In this document: positions 49,853 to 61,591 of the stretch, in pieces
Numbering within the stretch: the stretch's first letter is position 1
Layout of the letters: each line of letters begins with the position of its first letter
Assembly (NCBI GenBank): GCA_002914805.1
Contig: JXTB01000025.1
Coordinates: forward strand, 1,199,907-1,263,906
Length of the DNA: 64,000 bases
Reading direction: 5' to 3'
Origin: Parasponia andersonii
Lineage: Eukaryota > Streptophyta > Magnoliopsida > Rosales > Cannabaceae
Made by a program: the position numbers and the translations under genes
Notes under the pieces: generated by a model
The model's database searches: none
Seen by the model: only the letters and a program-made list of their open reading frames with translations
What the model was told of the DNA's origin: nothing

Positions 49853-51940
49853 AAATCTTACTTCAGAGTCTACCTGATTCGTATGATCAAATCATCATAA
49901 ATATGACCAGCAATGCTACAATTCTCGTTTTCAACGATCTTACAGCTGCTGTTTTCGAGGAAGAAAATCAGCGTAAGAACAAGAAAACAGATTAGCAAGT
50001 TCAAGTAAGTAGAAGCTTTAACAATCAGAGAGAGAGATCAACAGAACGTGACCCTAGTGGGAGTCAGAGTCATGGTAGATCAAAGTCAAGAAGTAAGAAG
50101 AATGTCAAGTGTTATCATTGTGGCAAGAAAGGGCACGTCAAAAGGGAGTGTTGGCAACTCAAGAAGAATAGAGATTCCAGAGGGAAGGATCCCGAGTCAT
50201 CAAATGCTCAGTGGAATATTGCAAATACTTCAGATGATGGAGAAATCCTGTATAGTGAAGCAGCAACAATTTCTAAAGACAGACGGCAGCTCACTGATAT
50301 TTGGTTAGTAGATTCGGGAGCAACATGGCACATGATTTCTCACAGAGAATGGTTTCACACATATGAACTTGTCTCTGGAGGATCTGTATTCATGGGTAAT
50401 GATCATGCCTTAGAGAACACTGGGATTGGTACTATCAAGATAAAGATGTACGATGGTACTATTCGTACTATTCAAGAGGTGCAACATGTGAAGGGCCTGA
50501 AGAAAAATCTATTATCTTTGGAATAATTAGATAACCTTGGTTGCAAAACTCGTGTCGAGAATAGGATCATGAAGATCATAAAGAGTGCACTTGTAGTAAT
50601 GAAGGCGGAAAAAATCATAGTGAATCTATACATGCTTAAAGGAGATACACTGATGGAAGTGGAGGCATCAATTGCTTCAACAAATTCCAGAGAAGAATCA
50701 ACGATGATGTGGCATCGTAAGCTTGGCCATATGTCGGAACGAAACTTGAAGATTCTCTCTGAACGGAGGTTGCTTCCTGATCTCACAAAGGTATCTTTAC
50801 CCTTTTGTGTGCATTGTGTCACAAGTGAGCAGCATAGATTAAACTTTAGCACATCCAGTTCTAGAAGTAAAAAAGTTCTAGACTTGGTTTCCTCTAATAT
50901 TTGGCAAGCACCGGTAATGTCCTTAGGAGGAGCTAGATACTTTATATCTTTTATTGATGATCATTCCAGGAGATGTTGGGTTATCCTATCAAGAGGAAGA
51001 CAGATGTATTTTCAGTCTTCAAAATATTCAAATTACGGATAGAGCTTGAATTTGGAGAAAATATCAAGTTTTTAAGGATGGACAATGGAGGAGAATATAT
51101 AAGCAATAAATTTGATAACTTCTGTTAACAAGAAGGTATCAAGAGGCAGTTCACAATGGCGTACACTCCTTAACAAAATAGAGTGGCAGAGAGGATGAAC
51201 GGAACTTTGTTGGAAAGAACAAGAGCAATATTGAAAGCTGCATATCTACCCAAGACATTCTAGGCAGAAGGAGTCAAAACCACCTGTTATGTGATCAATC
51301 GATCTCCATCAACAGCGATTGATCTGAAGACACCAATGAAGATGTAGACTGGTAAGCTAGCTGATTATTTTCACTTACATATATTTGGATATCATGTGTA
51401 CGTGATGTACAATGCTCAAGAAATCATAAAACTAGATTCAAAGTCCAGAAGGTATGTACTCTTAGGATAAGCTTATGGAGTCAAGGGATATCGCTTATGG
51501 GATCCCACTGCCCATTAGATTGTCATCAGCAGAGATGTGATATTTGTAGAGAATAAACTGCAAGAGAAGGGAGATGATAGCAGACCTGAAACTACTACAG
51601 TTCAGTTAGAAAAGAATACTGAAGATTCAGATTCTTCTGAAATAGCACCAGAGTACGAAGTAAAAGAACTAGTCGAGGAAGAGACTTCTAAAATTCATCG
51701 GTCAACTTGTAAGAGAAGAACACCGGTATGGTTCTCGGATTGTATCACTGAGAGCAATATTGCATACTATCTTCTAACAGAGGATGGAGAGCCAACAACT
51801 TTCTATTAGGCTACTAAAAGCCCGGATATAACCCTATGGATAACAGCAATGTAAGAAGGGATTAAAGTCCTTCACAAGAACAAGACATGGAATCTTGTTT
51901 TGCTACCACAAAGAAGGAAGACTATTGGCAAACTCTTTGG
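49853..51940 (+). pseudogene. Truncated Ty1/copia gag-pol fragment
   Basis: It begins inside gag (LLQSLPDSYDQI) at a junction with UGT upstream sequence. It continues through a zinc knuckle CYHCGKKGHVKREC (about 50115-50160), protease LVDSGATWHMI (50300-50340), GAG-pre-integrase MWHRKLGHMSERNLKIL and integrase (ARYFISFIDDHSRRCWV), then broken integrase. It stops near the start of reverse transcriptase (LHKNKTWNLVLLP, KTIG). No LTRs were seen at either end. It belongs to a different copia lineage from the element at 29602-35009. Many stops and frame changes are present. Confidence 0.85.
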
Positions 51941-51959
51941 AGATTCAATGGATGATGTC

Positions 51960-53480
51960 ACAGCTGACAACTAGACATTAACTTTAGGCATGAGATTACT
52001 TAATTCAAACAAATTAATTGAGTTATTTCATGAGCATTATTAATAACATGAGTAATAATAAGCACATTTATTATTATTTTTTATATAGAAGTTTTGTATG
52101 GTTTTAAATCAAAGTCAAAATGTGTCTGGTTAAAAATATGTTTTATACTAATTGGGGATAAACACATGGGGGGTGGGGTCCTACCATTAGTCTGCCAATA
52201 TTTACTCCAAAGAAATTTTTTCTTTTCAGTACTAGAACAAGATATATTTTAAACGAAAGCATAACTAATAAGTGAAACTTTGCGAAGATTTTCATATTTT
52301 ATTTGATTTATTTATTTAAAAATAAACGTTATGCAAGAATTTTCCCAAATCAATAATACACGTTTATGGTTTGTAATTTCGGTTGAATGAATATTAGTAT
52401 TTACAATAAGAATCTACCTCTTAGCATCATTTCCACGCGTTGTGGATTTATATTCCTTGCTTAAGAGTTGGCAACACCTTTGAAAAATATATAAAATAAT
52501 GAGACCTCTGGAATATTGAACCCAAACTTTCAGAGTCTCNNNNNNNNNNNNNNNNNNNNNNNNNNNNNNNNNNNNNNNNNNNNNNNNNNNNNNNNNNNNN
52601 NNNNNNNNNNNNNNNNNNNNNNNNNNNNNNNNNNNNNNNNNTAAGGTACTTAATTATTATCATTATTTTTATTTTGTTCTTAATTAGTTGTATTATAAGA
52701 AAGCTTAATTATCAATATACTTTTACTAAATTGTTGATGGATTAATATGTAGCATTGTTCGGATGACGGAAGCAAAACAAGGCAACTTTTGCTTGTCACA
52801 GCAGCTGTTCATAAAATTGTCCTAAAGAAGCCAATTAGCGTTTACTATTCTTGAAAATAGTGGATTTTGTCATATGGGTAGACCGGTCCTCAATCGGGGT
52901 CCAGCTCGAAATCACTATGTCCTCCCAAGGTACAAATACTTAATTATTAGCTTATAATATGAGTAAAGTATTTGTATTTTTTTTCCTCTGTTTTAATAAT
53001 ATTTCCTCCTTTGACGAGGCGCATTCGTTCAAAACAGAAAAAAAAAAATAGACCTCTTTGTTATTAGTGTGTTCTCTAGAGATTTTTTTTTTCTTTTTTG
53101 GTTAAGTTAGATATAGAATCAAAGTTGTCCTATTGTGAAAAGTAGTTGAGTTCTATTTCAATCACTTTCAAAAAAATTTACCAAATAGTTTGCTTTCAAA
53201 GGTTGTTATAATCAAACAGTTTGCTTTCAAAAATTGTTTTTGATGCCACATAAAACTGGTTCATCAAAGTCACTTGTAATTAAATTATTTTATAACCAAA
53301 ATTAAGAGCGTAAAATTGACCTCAAAGAAATATGAAAAAGGGTATTCAGAGTTCAAGTACTATATATACTCATGTTTTCTTAAAGATAGTAATATTAATA
53401 ATAAGAGGTTTTGAGCTTCTTCTACTATTGTTAATGGATTAAGGTAAGCTTATAACATGCTTTGTAGAGAGCGGAGATGA
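51960..53480. other. Non-coding part of duplication unit 1
   Basis: No gene was seen. The sequence is AT-rich and repeated at 58470-60490. It contains the second N gap and the stretch 'ttgacgaggcgcattcgttc'. Nothing recognisable as a gene or RNA was found. Confidence 0.5.
52540..52641. other. Assembly gap (102 N)
   Basis: In the duplicate unit the same position (after 'actttcagagtctc') carries about 620 bp, at 59051-59673. The N run is therefore probably a default-size gap hiding comparable sequence. Confidence 0.95.
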
Positions 53481-53654
53481 TGCTTGGGACTCAGTTGCAC
53501 TTACACTTCATATTCGTGGCCCGTGATTGCAACATCAGAAAATTCGCTTCGGCCAACCGGCTTTCGACAGTAACCGAACGACAAAAAACCTTGTTTATGT
53601 TGAACAAATCAGCAATTATAGTTCACCAATCAGCTATAATAGGAACAGTGAAAA

Positions 53655-53765
53655 AAAGTAACCGCAATAGAAATAGTAAAAAGGACAACCATAACAGGAA
53701 TAGTAAAAAGGACAGTCTCAATAACAATAGTGAAAAGAACAGTCGTAATAGCAATAATAAAATAT
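53655..53765. repeat. 27-bp tandem repeat, copy 1
   Basis: About four diverged 27-bp units of the form 'caataggaatagtaaaaagg' plus a short tail lie about 30-130 bp upstream of a TATA-like tctataaataca at about 53789. In one frame they read as Asn/Lys/Ser-rich 9-residue repeats (frame 53477-53767), but there is no domain. The arrangement resembles enhancer repeats of an LTR promoter. Confidence 0.75.
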
Positions 53766-53769
53766 AGTG

Positions 53770-54510
53770 TTCATATCACTTTTCAAATTCTATAAATACA
53801 TAGGACTTCATCACTTGTTTGTATCCTATTCTAAATCTTCTACCTTTCTAAAAAAATATTCAAATTTAAAAATTCATTTTAGTGTCCTACTTATTTTCTC
53901 CTTTTAGTGGGTCTTAGGTTTACAATCGAAAAATTAATAAATGATACGTTGGTACAATGTTCATTAGCCCTTGCAATGGGCCGGGCCGAAACGACGTGTT
54001 TCGTCTCCTGCCATAAGTAATTATGGTTCTAAACGGAGCATTCTTCGCGAATGAAGTCCTTTTAGATACACCCAATTAGATTGCTACGGCTGGCCATCCC
54101 TTCACACATTTCAATTACCGAAAAGTGAGAGATTTAATCAAAGGGGCAGCTCAACAATGACAGAGTAGGTCCTTAACGGGAATTTCATTTAATAACATTA
54201 AAACCACTAAAGAAGATGACACCTCCCCATTATACTAACTCTACCACCCAAGAAAAACTCTACCACCAAAAGATCACACCTACCAAGTATACTACAAAAA
54301 GGTACTTACGCTTATACATTCATTTTAAGAGCAAATTAATCTAACACAATCGTCAACAAAGAATCAATAATCAAAGTACTGTATTATTTAATTGAGGCCA
54401 TAGAAGAAGAGCAAAAATAAACAAATTTATGCACCAGGTATTATTGAAAATTGTGTTGCTAAATAATGCTCTCTATCCAAATTCCTTTAGCTCAAATATG
54501 TGGGTGAAGC
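53770..54510. other. Repeated non-coding block after the 27-bp repeats
   Basis: This block includes a TATA-like site, 'aatgggccgggccgaaacga' and 'gaagatgacacctccccatt'. It recurs at 60785-61590 with few changes. It may derive from a promoter or an LTR; no gene is supported. Confidence 0.45.
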
Positions 54511-55060
54511 TGTAAAATCCTATTTTTTACAGGGGTAAAACGATCATTTGACTAGATATTTTTTAAAAAACAATTAAATTAATTAAATATTATATGTATA
54601 CTCTCTCTCCTTCTCGTCTCTCCTCTCTGATCCCCTCTCTTACTCTCGTTCTCTCTCATTCTCTCGGCTGAAAGAGCGCCACCGCCACCTTGCCTACCAT
54701 CCGAACAGGATAGCTACTGGCAAAGTTCTCCCACGCTGCCTACTGCCTATGCCACTGATCCTCGGTCACCGCGGAGCTCGAGATCGCCGGAAAAAGCCGT
54801 TTTTGGCCACGGGGAATTTAGATTTCTGGTGACAATTCCGACCGTTTCAGGTCACGTTCTTGAGCTCGTTGGGTTCGTATCGTCGAGAGGAATCTCAAGA
54901 TATATATTTCACGATCCCATTTTGCCTAGTTTTAAAGTTGTCATTTTTGGGTATTTTAAGTTTTGAATTTTAGTATTTAATCCGACCGTTAGATTTCATT
55001 TTTTGTCATTACTTAAGATTAAAATTAATTAATTAATCGCATTGTTTTTATTTCCCAGAA
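54511..55060 (+). mobile_element. LTR remnant related to the Tekay-like element, copy 1
   Basis: It starts TGTAAAATCC, close to the Tekay-like LTR start TGTAAAAACC. It has a similar CT-rich and GC-rich block, then 'cgttgggttcgtatcgtcga' and 'gtcatttttgggtattttaa', which match the reverse complement of 38230-38620 and 45240-45640 at a diverged level. There is no internal domain, so it is a solo or truncated LTR. The right end is approximate. Confidence 0.65.
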
Positions 55061-55894
55061 AATGTCCACGTTTCAGTCAGTCGCTACACATCAGCTCGAT
55101 GGAATAAAATCGTGATGATATTCTTTATTATAATGAACACACACGATACACTCCAAAAGCATAGGATAAATATTAATAAAATTATGTTCCTTAATATGTA
55201 ATTTAATGTGATTGTAACTAATTTTACCTCTTAGGAGACTACGAAAAGCCTGGGTGAAATATTCAACTTTTGTCTAATGCATATTGTCCAAGACTATAGG
55301 TGATAATAATACTTTTCATATATACTTTTGGTATTAATTCAATACAATTTATTATAACATTTTGAGGAAAGTTTTGCCATCACATCATGACAGTAAATGA
55401 ACGTAAAGTGATTTGAGAGCACCCAGTTGCAAGATTCCATATTTTGATCAAAACAACCGTACACAGTATTTGGATGGAGTTATGGGTTCCAACTACCAAG
55501 TCCATACATTACCAAATAACTATCAATCTCCTTTCCGTGGTCCAAAAGTAGCCTTAGTCACTATAATATAACTAAGCATACATCTCATATTCTCGTTATA
55601 CTTGCTAGATGTCGTTATTAGATGTCATTTTCATAACATTTACTACTATAAAGAATATAGCTTAGCTAGGAGCACTAGATCGAGATTAGGCAATGGTCAC
55701 CAAAGCACATAACAAACTCTTCAAATAAATAGTATAATCCGAACTAGGCTTGCACTTTTATTTTTATTTTTTTGTTTTTTGAAAATGGAACAAACGATGG
55801 ATTAAAGATTTTCTCAAACAACACGCGGCCAAACAAGCCCTTATTGACCATAGTTCACATTATAATTCAATACAAAAAATTAAGAATCGACTAG

Positions 55895-57629
55895 CTAGCT
55901 ATAGGAGTTAAAGCCGGCTACTTTGGCTACAAATTCAGCAATGTTCTCATCCGAACTACCCCCTTGACCAACTGCCTCTATAGCCAAATTCCTCCACTTA
56001 GTAGCATTCTTCTTAATCTCTTTCCCCTTTTCTCCTTCCATCAATTCCTTTATACAATTCTCCACAACTTCCCTTCTCACTATTCCTTTCTCATCCGGCC
56101 GAGCTCTAATTCCCACTCCCCAAACATCTTCGACATACTTGGCATTTGTCGTTTGGTCAGTCCATTGGGGCATGGTCACCAATGGGACACCCAAGCTAAG
56201 TGCCTCAAGGGTCGAGTTGAACCCACAATGGGTCAGGAAGCACCCTAATGACTTATGGGCCAAGACCTCCAACTGAGGGCACCAATTCACCACCAAACCC
56301 TGCTCAAATGTCTCTTGTAAAGGCAGTTTGGTCGTTTCGGACTCCCTTACTACCCATAAGAAGTAGTGCTTACTTTTCTTCAAACCCCAAGCTAGTTCTC
56401 CCATTTGCTCCGCTTCTAACGCCGCTACAGTCCCGAATGAGACGTAAACGACCGAACCAAACGGCTTGTCGTTTAGCCAGTTTATGCAGGTGTCATTATT
56501 GGGCTTCCCGAGATTGATGCCGTAGTCCTTGTCGTTTTTAAGTCTTTTGTCTAAGAACATCGATGGAACTGTCGGACCTACGGTCTTGACAGGCCAGAAT
56601 TTTCCCATCCATTCCACAGTCTAAACAACAACACAAAAGACTAATAAAAAAAACAAAAAAAAAAAAAGAAATTCTAATAATTTGACAAATTAATTTTTAT
56701 TCATCACTCCCTCATCAGTATATTATATAATGCTACGTGACAAAAAGCAAGATCAATTAAGTCTGGCACTGTTAATTAAATAGTGCCAGAATTGAAAACT
56801 TTCAGGAGCGAAAGGTACTCCTATAAATTTTCAGTCAATCATACAGTCACATATTAACTAGTGTGATTTACCATGACACAATCATAAGAATATTCATAAT
56901 TTTACGTCACAAGCCATGATTAAAATATGTACATACCTCTTTTTCCAACTCCAAAAAGCTGTTAAAAAGCACAAAATCCGCTTTATCAACGTTAGAGAAC
57001 TGGCTCACCACCAAACAATGATAACCCGGATAAGACTCCGGTGAGTAAAAAGAAGGCAACTCCGAAACTTCAAGAGGCGGCAGCGAAGGAAGCGACACGA
57101 TTTTCTCCGGCAACGGATGCCGAAGAAGTCCCTTATAGACGTGGTAATACGCGGCGTTTACGGCGCATGATTGAGTGAACAACGCGGCTCCAACCAATCC
57201 AAACCCCTTGGCCACGTCAAGCCCCCAAGGCAAGAAGGAGTCGTAAACAAGCGCGTCAACCGGTCGACCGGCTTCGCCAAGCCTTGTTATGAGATCACTT
57301 AAAGTTCGAGATCCTACGTCTCGGAAGGTCTCTAGATAGGCTTCGATGTGTGAGACGGAACGACCGGTTTTGTCGTAGCCGTCAGAGATGGTCTCGAAGT
57401 CGATATTAAGGTTGCTTATAGGGCTAGCAAGGTCCAAAGAGTTGTGGACAAAGATGGTTGCGGCCACAGTGGCCTTGATTCCTTTGGAGACTAGACGCTT
57501 GGCGAATTGGAGCATGGGGTTTAGATGGCCTTGTGTGGGATAAGGTAGAAGCAAGACATGATTATGATGATGATGATGATTATGATGAGAATTATTTGAG
57601 ATCTTGTTTTCCTTTGAATTTGAATTCAT
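55895..57629 (-). CDS. UGT74-like UDP-glycosyltransferase, copy D (intact)
   Basis: Exon 1 is 57629-56937 (231 codons, ending AAAGAG before GTATGT) and exon 2 is 56620-55895, separated by a 316-bp GT-AG intron. The 472-residue protein is full length. It has PYPTQGH with His35, VYDSFLPWGLDVAKGFG with the partner Asp, and a PSPG box at 344-387 (from WCPQLEVLAHKS to PQWTDQ) with Phe365 at box position 22 where Trp is standard. The N-terminus has a His-rich stretch (HHNHHHHHNH, residues 15-24) coded by an ATG/ATT trinucleotide run, absent from copies A and B. Compared with A, it lacks a few residues in the loop before PSPG (LPLQETFEQG). It is probably a cytosolic glucosyltransferase of small acids; the acceptor is unknown. 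The best candidate for a working gene in the cluster. Confidence 0.93.
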
Positions 57630-57667
57630 TTTGATATCTCTAAGGCTGTTTTTCTTCTTCTCCTTTC

Positions 57668-57697
57668 TTTTTTTTTTTTTTTTTTTTTTTTTTTTGG
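57668..57697. repeat. Poly-T run
   Basis: Thirty consecutive T bases lie 38 bp upstream of the copy D start codon. Confidence 0.9.
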
Positions 57698-58255
57698 GTG
57701 AAGAAATAGCTAGAATGAATGGAATTGTTGATGAGCCAAAAGAAAAGTCTACTACGGCATTTAAGGGTGAGCGGACAATGAAAGAATAACTTGTGCCTAG
57801 GTGATTTATGCCTCCTGACCAAATGGGTAGTGCCGTAGTGGTTAAAAGTCGTGAACGTAATAATGATTGCTTGTATTGTATTGTTGCATGTTGTTATTAA
57901 CTGCGGTTATTAACTCCGAAAAAGCAGGGTATGTATGCCTGTCTCTGTACTCTAACATTTTCTAAGGTTGCTCTTTAGGGGGGAAAAAAAAAAATCTTGG
58001 TTGGGATAAAAAATACGACTTACTTATAGAAGTATTGTAAATTGTAAAATTTAATGATGATGAATTTTATTAATAACACGATAACTACTTTTTATAAGAA
58101 ACAATTCTCATAAATAAAAATTTGACGTATGCAACATTTATTATAATTTTTTAAAAGTCTCAATTACAATGAAAATACGCATTTGGGATGAAACGATAAG
58201 AGCCAGTACTGCATACCAAATGGGAAGTGCGTTACAGGCTTAAAGCTCAACACAA
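57698..58255 (-). promoter_or_regulatory. Upstream region of UGT copy D
   Basis: The putative promoter area of copy D on the minus strand; no gene or clear regulatory motif was recognised. It ends at the duplication junction near 58256-58262, where copia tail sequence begins. Confidence 0.4.
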
Positions 58256-59050
58256 ATTTGTATTGCATACTGTCTTCTAACAGATGATATAGAGTCAACA
58301 ATTTTCTATTAAGTTACTAAAAGCCCGGATATATCCCTATGGATAACAGCAATACAAGAAGAGATTAAAATCCTTCACAAAAACAAGACATGAAATCTTG
58401 TTTTGCTACCACATAGAAGGAAGACTATTGGCAAACTCTTTGGAGATTCAATGGATGATGTCACAGCTAACAACTAGACATTAACTTTAGGCATGAGATT
58501 ACTTAATTCAAACAAATTAATTGAATTAGTTCATGAGCATTATTAATAACATGAGTAATAATAAGCACATTAATTATTATTTTTTATATAGAAGTTTTGT
58601 ATGGTTTTAAATCAAAGTCAAAATGCATTACCTTTTTAAAATTGCCTGGTTAAAAATATGTTTTATACTAATTGGGGATAAACACATGAGGGGGGAGGGG
58701 GGGGTTAAGAACGTTTCCTACCATAAATTTTTTCTTTTCGTACTAGAACAAGATATATTTTAAACGAAAGCATAACTAATAAGTAAAACTTTGCGAAGAT
58801 TTTCATATTTTATTTGATTTATTTATTTAAAAATAAACGTTGAGCAAGAATTTTCCCAAATCAATAATACACGTTTATGGTTTGTAATTTCGGTTGAATG
58901 AATATTAGTAATTACAATAAGAATCTACCTCTTAGCATCATTTCCACGCGTTGTGGATTTATATTCCTTGCTTAAGAGTTGGCAACACCTTTGAAAAATA
59001 TATAAAATAATGAGACCTCTGGAATATTGAACCCAAACTTTCAGAGTCTC

Positions 59051-59673
59051 TGGCATTGTTTAGCCATATATTACATATAGAAAAAATATATATATTTTTA
59101 AAACAATTCACATATAATGAAAGGATGTAATATATGAAAATATATATATTTTTTTAAAACAATTCACATATAATGAAAAGTGACATCTTTCTATCCCCTG
59201 GTTAGTATAGATAACCAAAGTAGTGATCAATATAAATACATGCCTGTATAACACACTTCTTTCCAATACAAATATTCGAAATTAAGAATTTATTTTGACT
59301 ACTTCTTGCAAAACCAATTTAATTTGAGAATCAATTACCAAAGGCCTTAGGAATGCCTATCGAATTGCATTCAGGCAATACAATTATGATTGGCTTAAAT
59401 AGGCCTCCACCCATTAGACTACGTTAGCCAGCGGGAATATACCTTTCATCGGTCTCAAATGCCTTGTGGAAAGCTGGTTTTGACCCATATTCAAAAGATA
59501 GGCCCCCCACAAAGCCAGCTTCTCACCAAAACCCCATCTCGTAGTAGAACCAGCATTTTGTGCAACTGTTCTACTGATTACAGCCTGAGAGAGCAGTACA
59601 GAGATCCATGGAATGAGGTTAGACTTGGAAAATTGCTTCAAGACCGCGATACCTTAGCTTTTACTGTCTAAGT
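59051..59673. other. Segment present only in unit 2 (gap in unit 1)
   Basis: The left half is AT-rich with a near-repeat of 'aattcacatataatgaaagg' (about 59105 and 59161). The right half (59400-59670) is less AT-rich and holds a 75-codon minus-strand frame, 59641-59414, with GFGEKLALWGAYLLNMGQNQ. I do not recognise it. It could be a fragment of a host exon or of a transposon gene. Confidence 0.4.
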
Positions 59674-60671
59674 TAAGGTACTTAATTATTATCATTATTT
59701 TTATTTTGTTCTTAATTAGTTGTATTATAAGAAAGCTTAATTATCAATATACTTTTACTAAATTGTTGATGGATTAATATGTAGCATTGTTCGGATGACG
59801 AAAGCAAAACAAGGCAAACTTTGCTTGTCACAGCAGCTGTTCATAAAATTGTCCTAAAGAAGCCAATTAGCGTTTACTATTCTTGAAAATAGTTGGTTCT
59901 GTCATATGGGTAGGCCGGTCCTCAATCGGGTCCAGCTCGAAATCACTATGCCCTCCCAAGGTACAAATACTTAATTATTAGCTTATAATATGAGTAAAGT
60001 ATTTGTATTTTTTTTCCTTTATTTTAATAATATTTCCTCCTTTGACGAGGCGCATTCGTTCAAAACAGAAAAAAAATTGACCACTTCGTTATTGGTGTGT
60101 TCTCTAGAGATTTATTTTTTTTGGTTAAGTTAGATATAAAATCAAAATTGTCCTATTGTGAAAAGTAGTTGAGTTCTATTTCAATCACTTTCAAAAAAAT
60201 TTACCAAATAGTTTGCTTTCAAAGATTGTTATAATCAAACGGTTTGCTTTCAAAAATTGTTTTTGATGCCACATAAAACTGGTTCATCAAAGTCAAATTA
60301 AATTATTTTATAACCAAAATTAAGAGCGTAAAACTGACCTCAAAGAAATATGAAAAAGGGTATTCAGAGTTCAAGTACTATATATACTCATGTTTTCTTA
60401 AAGATAGTAATATTAATAATAAGAGGTTTAGAGCTTCTTCTATTGTCAATGGATTAAGGTAAGCTTATAACATGCTTTGTAGAGAGCGGAGATGATGCTT
60501 GGGACTCAGTAGCACTGACACTTCATATTCGTGGCCTGTGACTGCAACATCGGAAAATTCGCTCCGGTCAACCAGTTTTCGCCAGTAACCGAACAAGAAA
60601 AAATCCTGTTTATATTGAACAAATCAACAATTGCAGTTCACCATTCAGCCGCAACAGGAACAGTGGAAAAA

Positions 60672-60780
60672 AGCAGTCGCAATAGGAATAGTAAAAATGA
60701 CAGCCGCAATAAGAATAGTAAAAAGGGCAACCATAATAGGAATAGTAAAAAGAGTAGTCGTAATAGCAATAGTAAAAAAT
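60672..60780. repeat. 27-bp tandem repeat, copy 2
   Basis: The counterpart of 53655-53765, with about four units and the same TATA-like ctataaatacgg downstream at about 60808. Just after it, a short duplication (cttgtttgtatcccattcta) is present that unit 1 lacks. Confidence 0.75.
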
Positions 60781-61591
60781 AGTGTTCATACTACTTTTCA
60801 AGTTCTATAAATACGGAGGACTTCATCACTTGTTTGTATCTCATTCTAAATCTTCTTCATCACTTGTTTGTATCCCATTCTAAATTTTCTTGTTTGTATC
60901 CCATTCTAAATTTTCTTCCTTTCTAAGAGAGAATTCAAGCATAGAAATTCTTCTTAGTATCTCACTTATTTTCTCTTAAATTTTTTAGTGAGTCTTAGGT
61001 TTACAATCGAAAAATTAATAAATAATATGTTGGTTCAATGTTCATTAGCCCTTGCAATGGGCCGGGCCAAAGCGACGTGTTTCGTCTCCTGCCATAAGTA
61101 ATTATGGTTCTAAACGGAGCATTTCTTCGCGAATGAAGTCCTTTTAGAAACACCCAATTAGATTGCTACGGCTGGCCATCCCTTCACACATTTCAATTAC
61201 CGAAAAGTGAAAGATTTAATCAAAGGGGCAGCTCAACAATGACAGAGTAGGTCCTTAATGGAAATTTCATTTAATAACATTAAAACCACTAAAGAAGATG
61301 ACACCTCCCCATTATACTAACTCTACCACCCAAGAAAAACTCTACCACCAAAAGATTACACCTACCAAGTATACTACAAAAAGGTACTTACGGTTATACA
61401 TTCATTTTAAGAGCAAATTAATCTAACACAATCGTCAACGAAGAATCAATAATCAAAGCATTGAATTATTTAATTGAGGCCATAGAAGAAGAGCAAAATA
61501 AACAAATTTATGCACCAGGTATTATTAAAAATTGTGTTTCTAAATAATGCTCTCTATCCAAATTCCTTTAGCTCAAATATGTGGGTGAGGC

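Larger units (their letters stand above)
51757..58255. repeat. Tandem segmental duplication, unit 1 (contains UGT copy D)
   Basis: From 'attgcatactatcttctaac' onward the sequence repeats from 58262. Matching landmarks: 51890/58390 (copia tail), 52450/58970, 53480/60490 (27-bp repeats), 54511/61592 (LTR remnant), 55370/63760 (UGT 3' flank). The left junction lies inside the copia fragment. The unit is about 6.5 kb, with UGT copy D at its right end. Confidence 0.88.

Noticed and set aside
53477..53767. Asn/Lys/Ser-repeat protein from the 27-bp repeats
   Set aside because: Low-complexity translation of a tandem repeat; the counterpart in unit 2 changes its start and shows no constraint.
53960..54190. 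Possible rRNA-like or structured RNA stretch ('ccataagtaattatggttct', 'gaatgaagtccttttagat')
   Set aside because: It recalls no rRNA or tRNA I can name, has no clear cloverleaf, and is shared only because the whole unit is duplicated.
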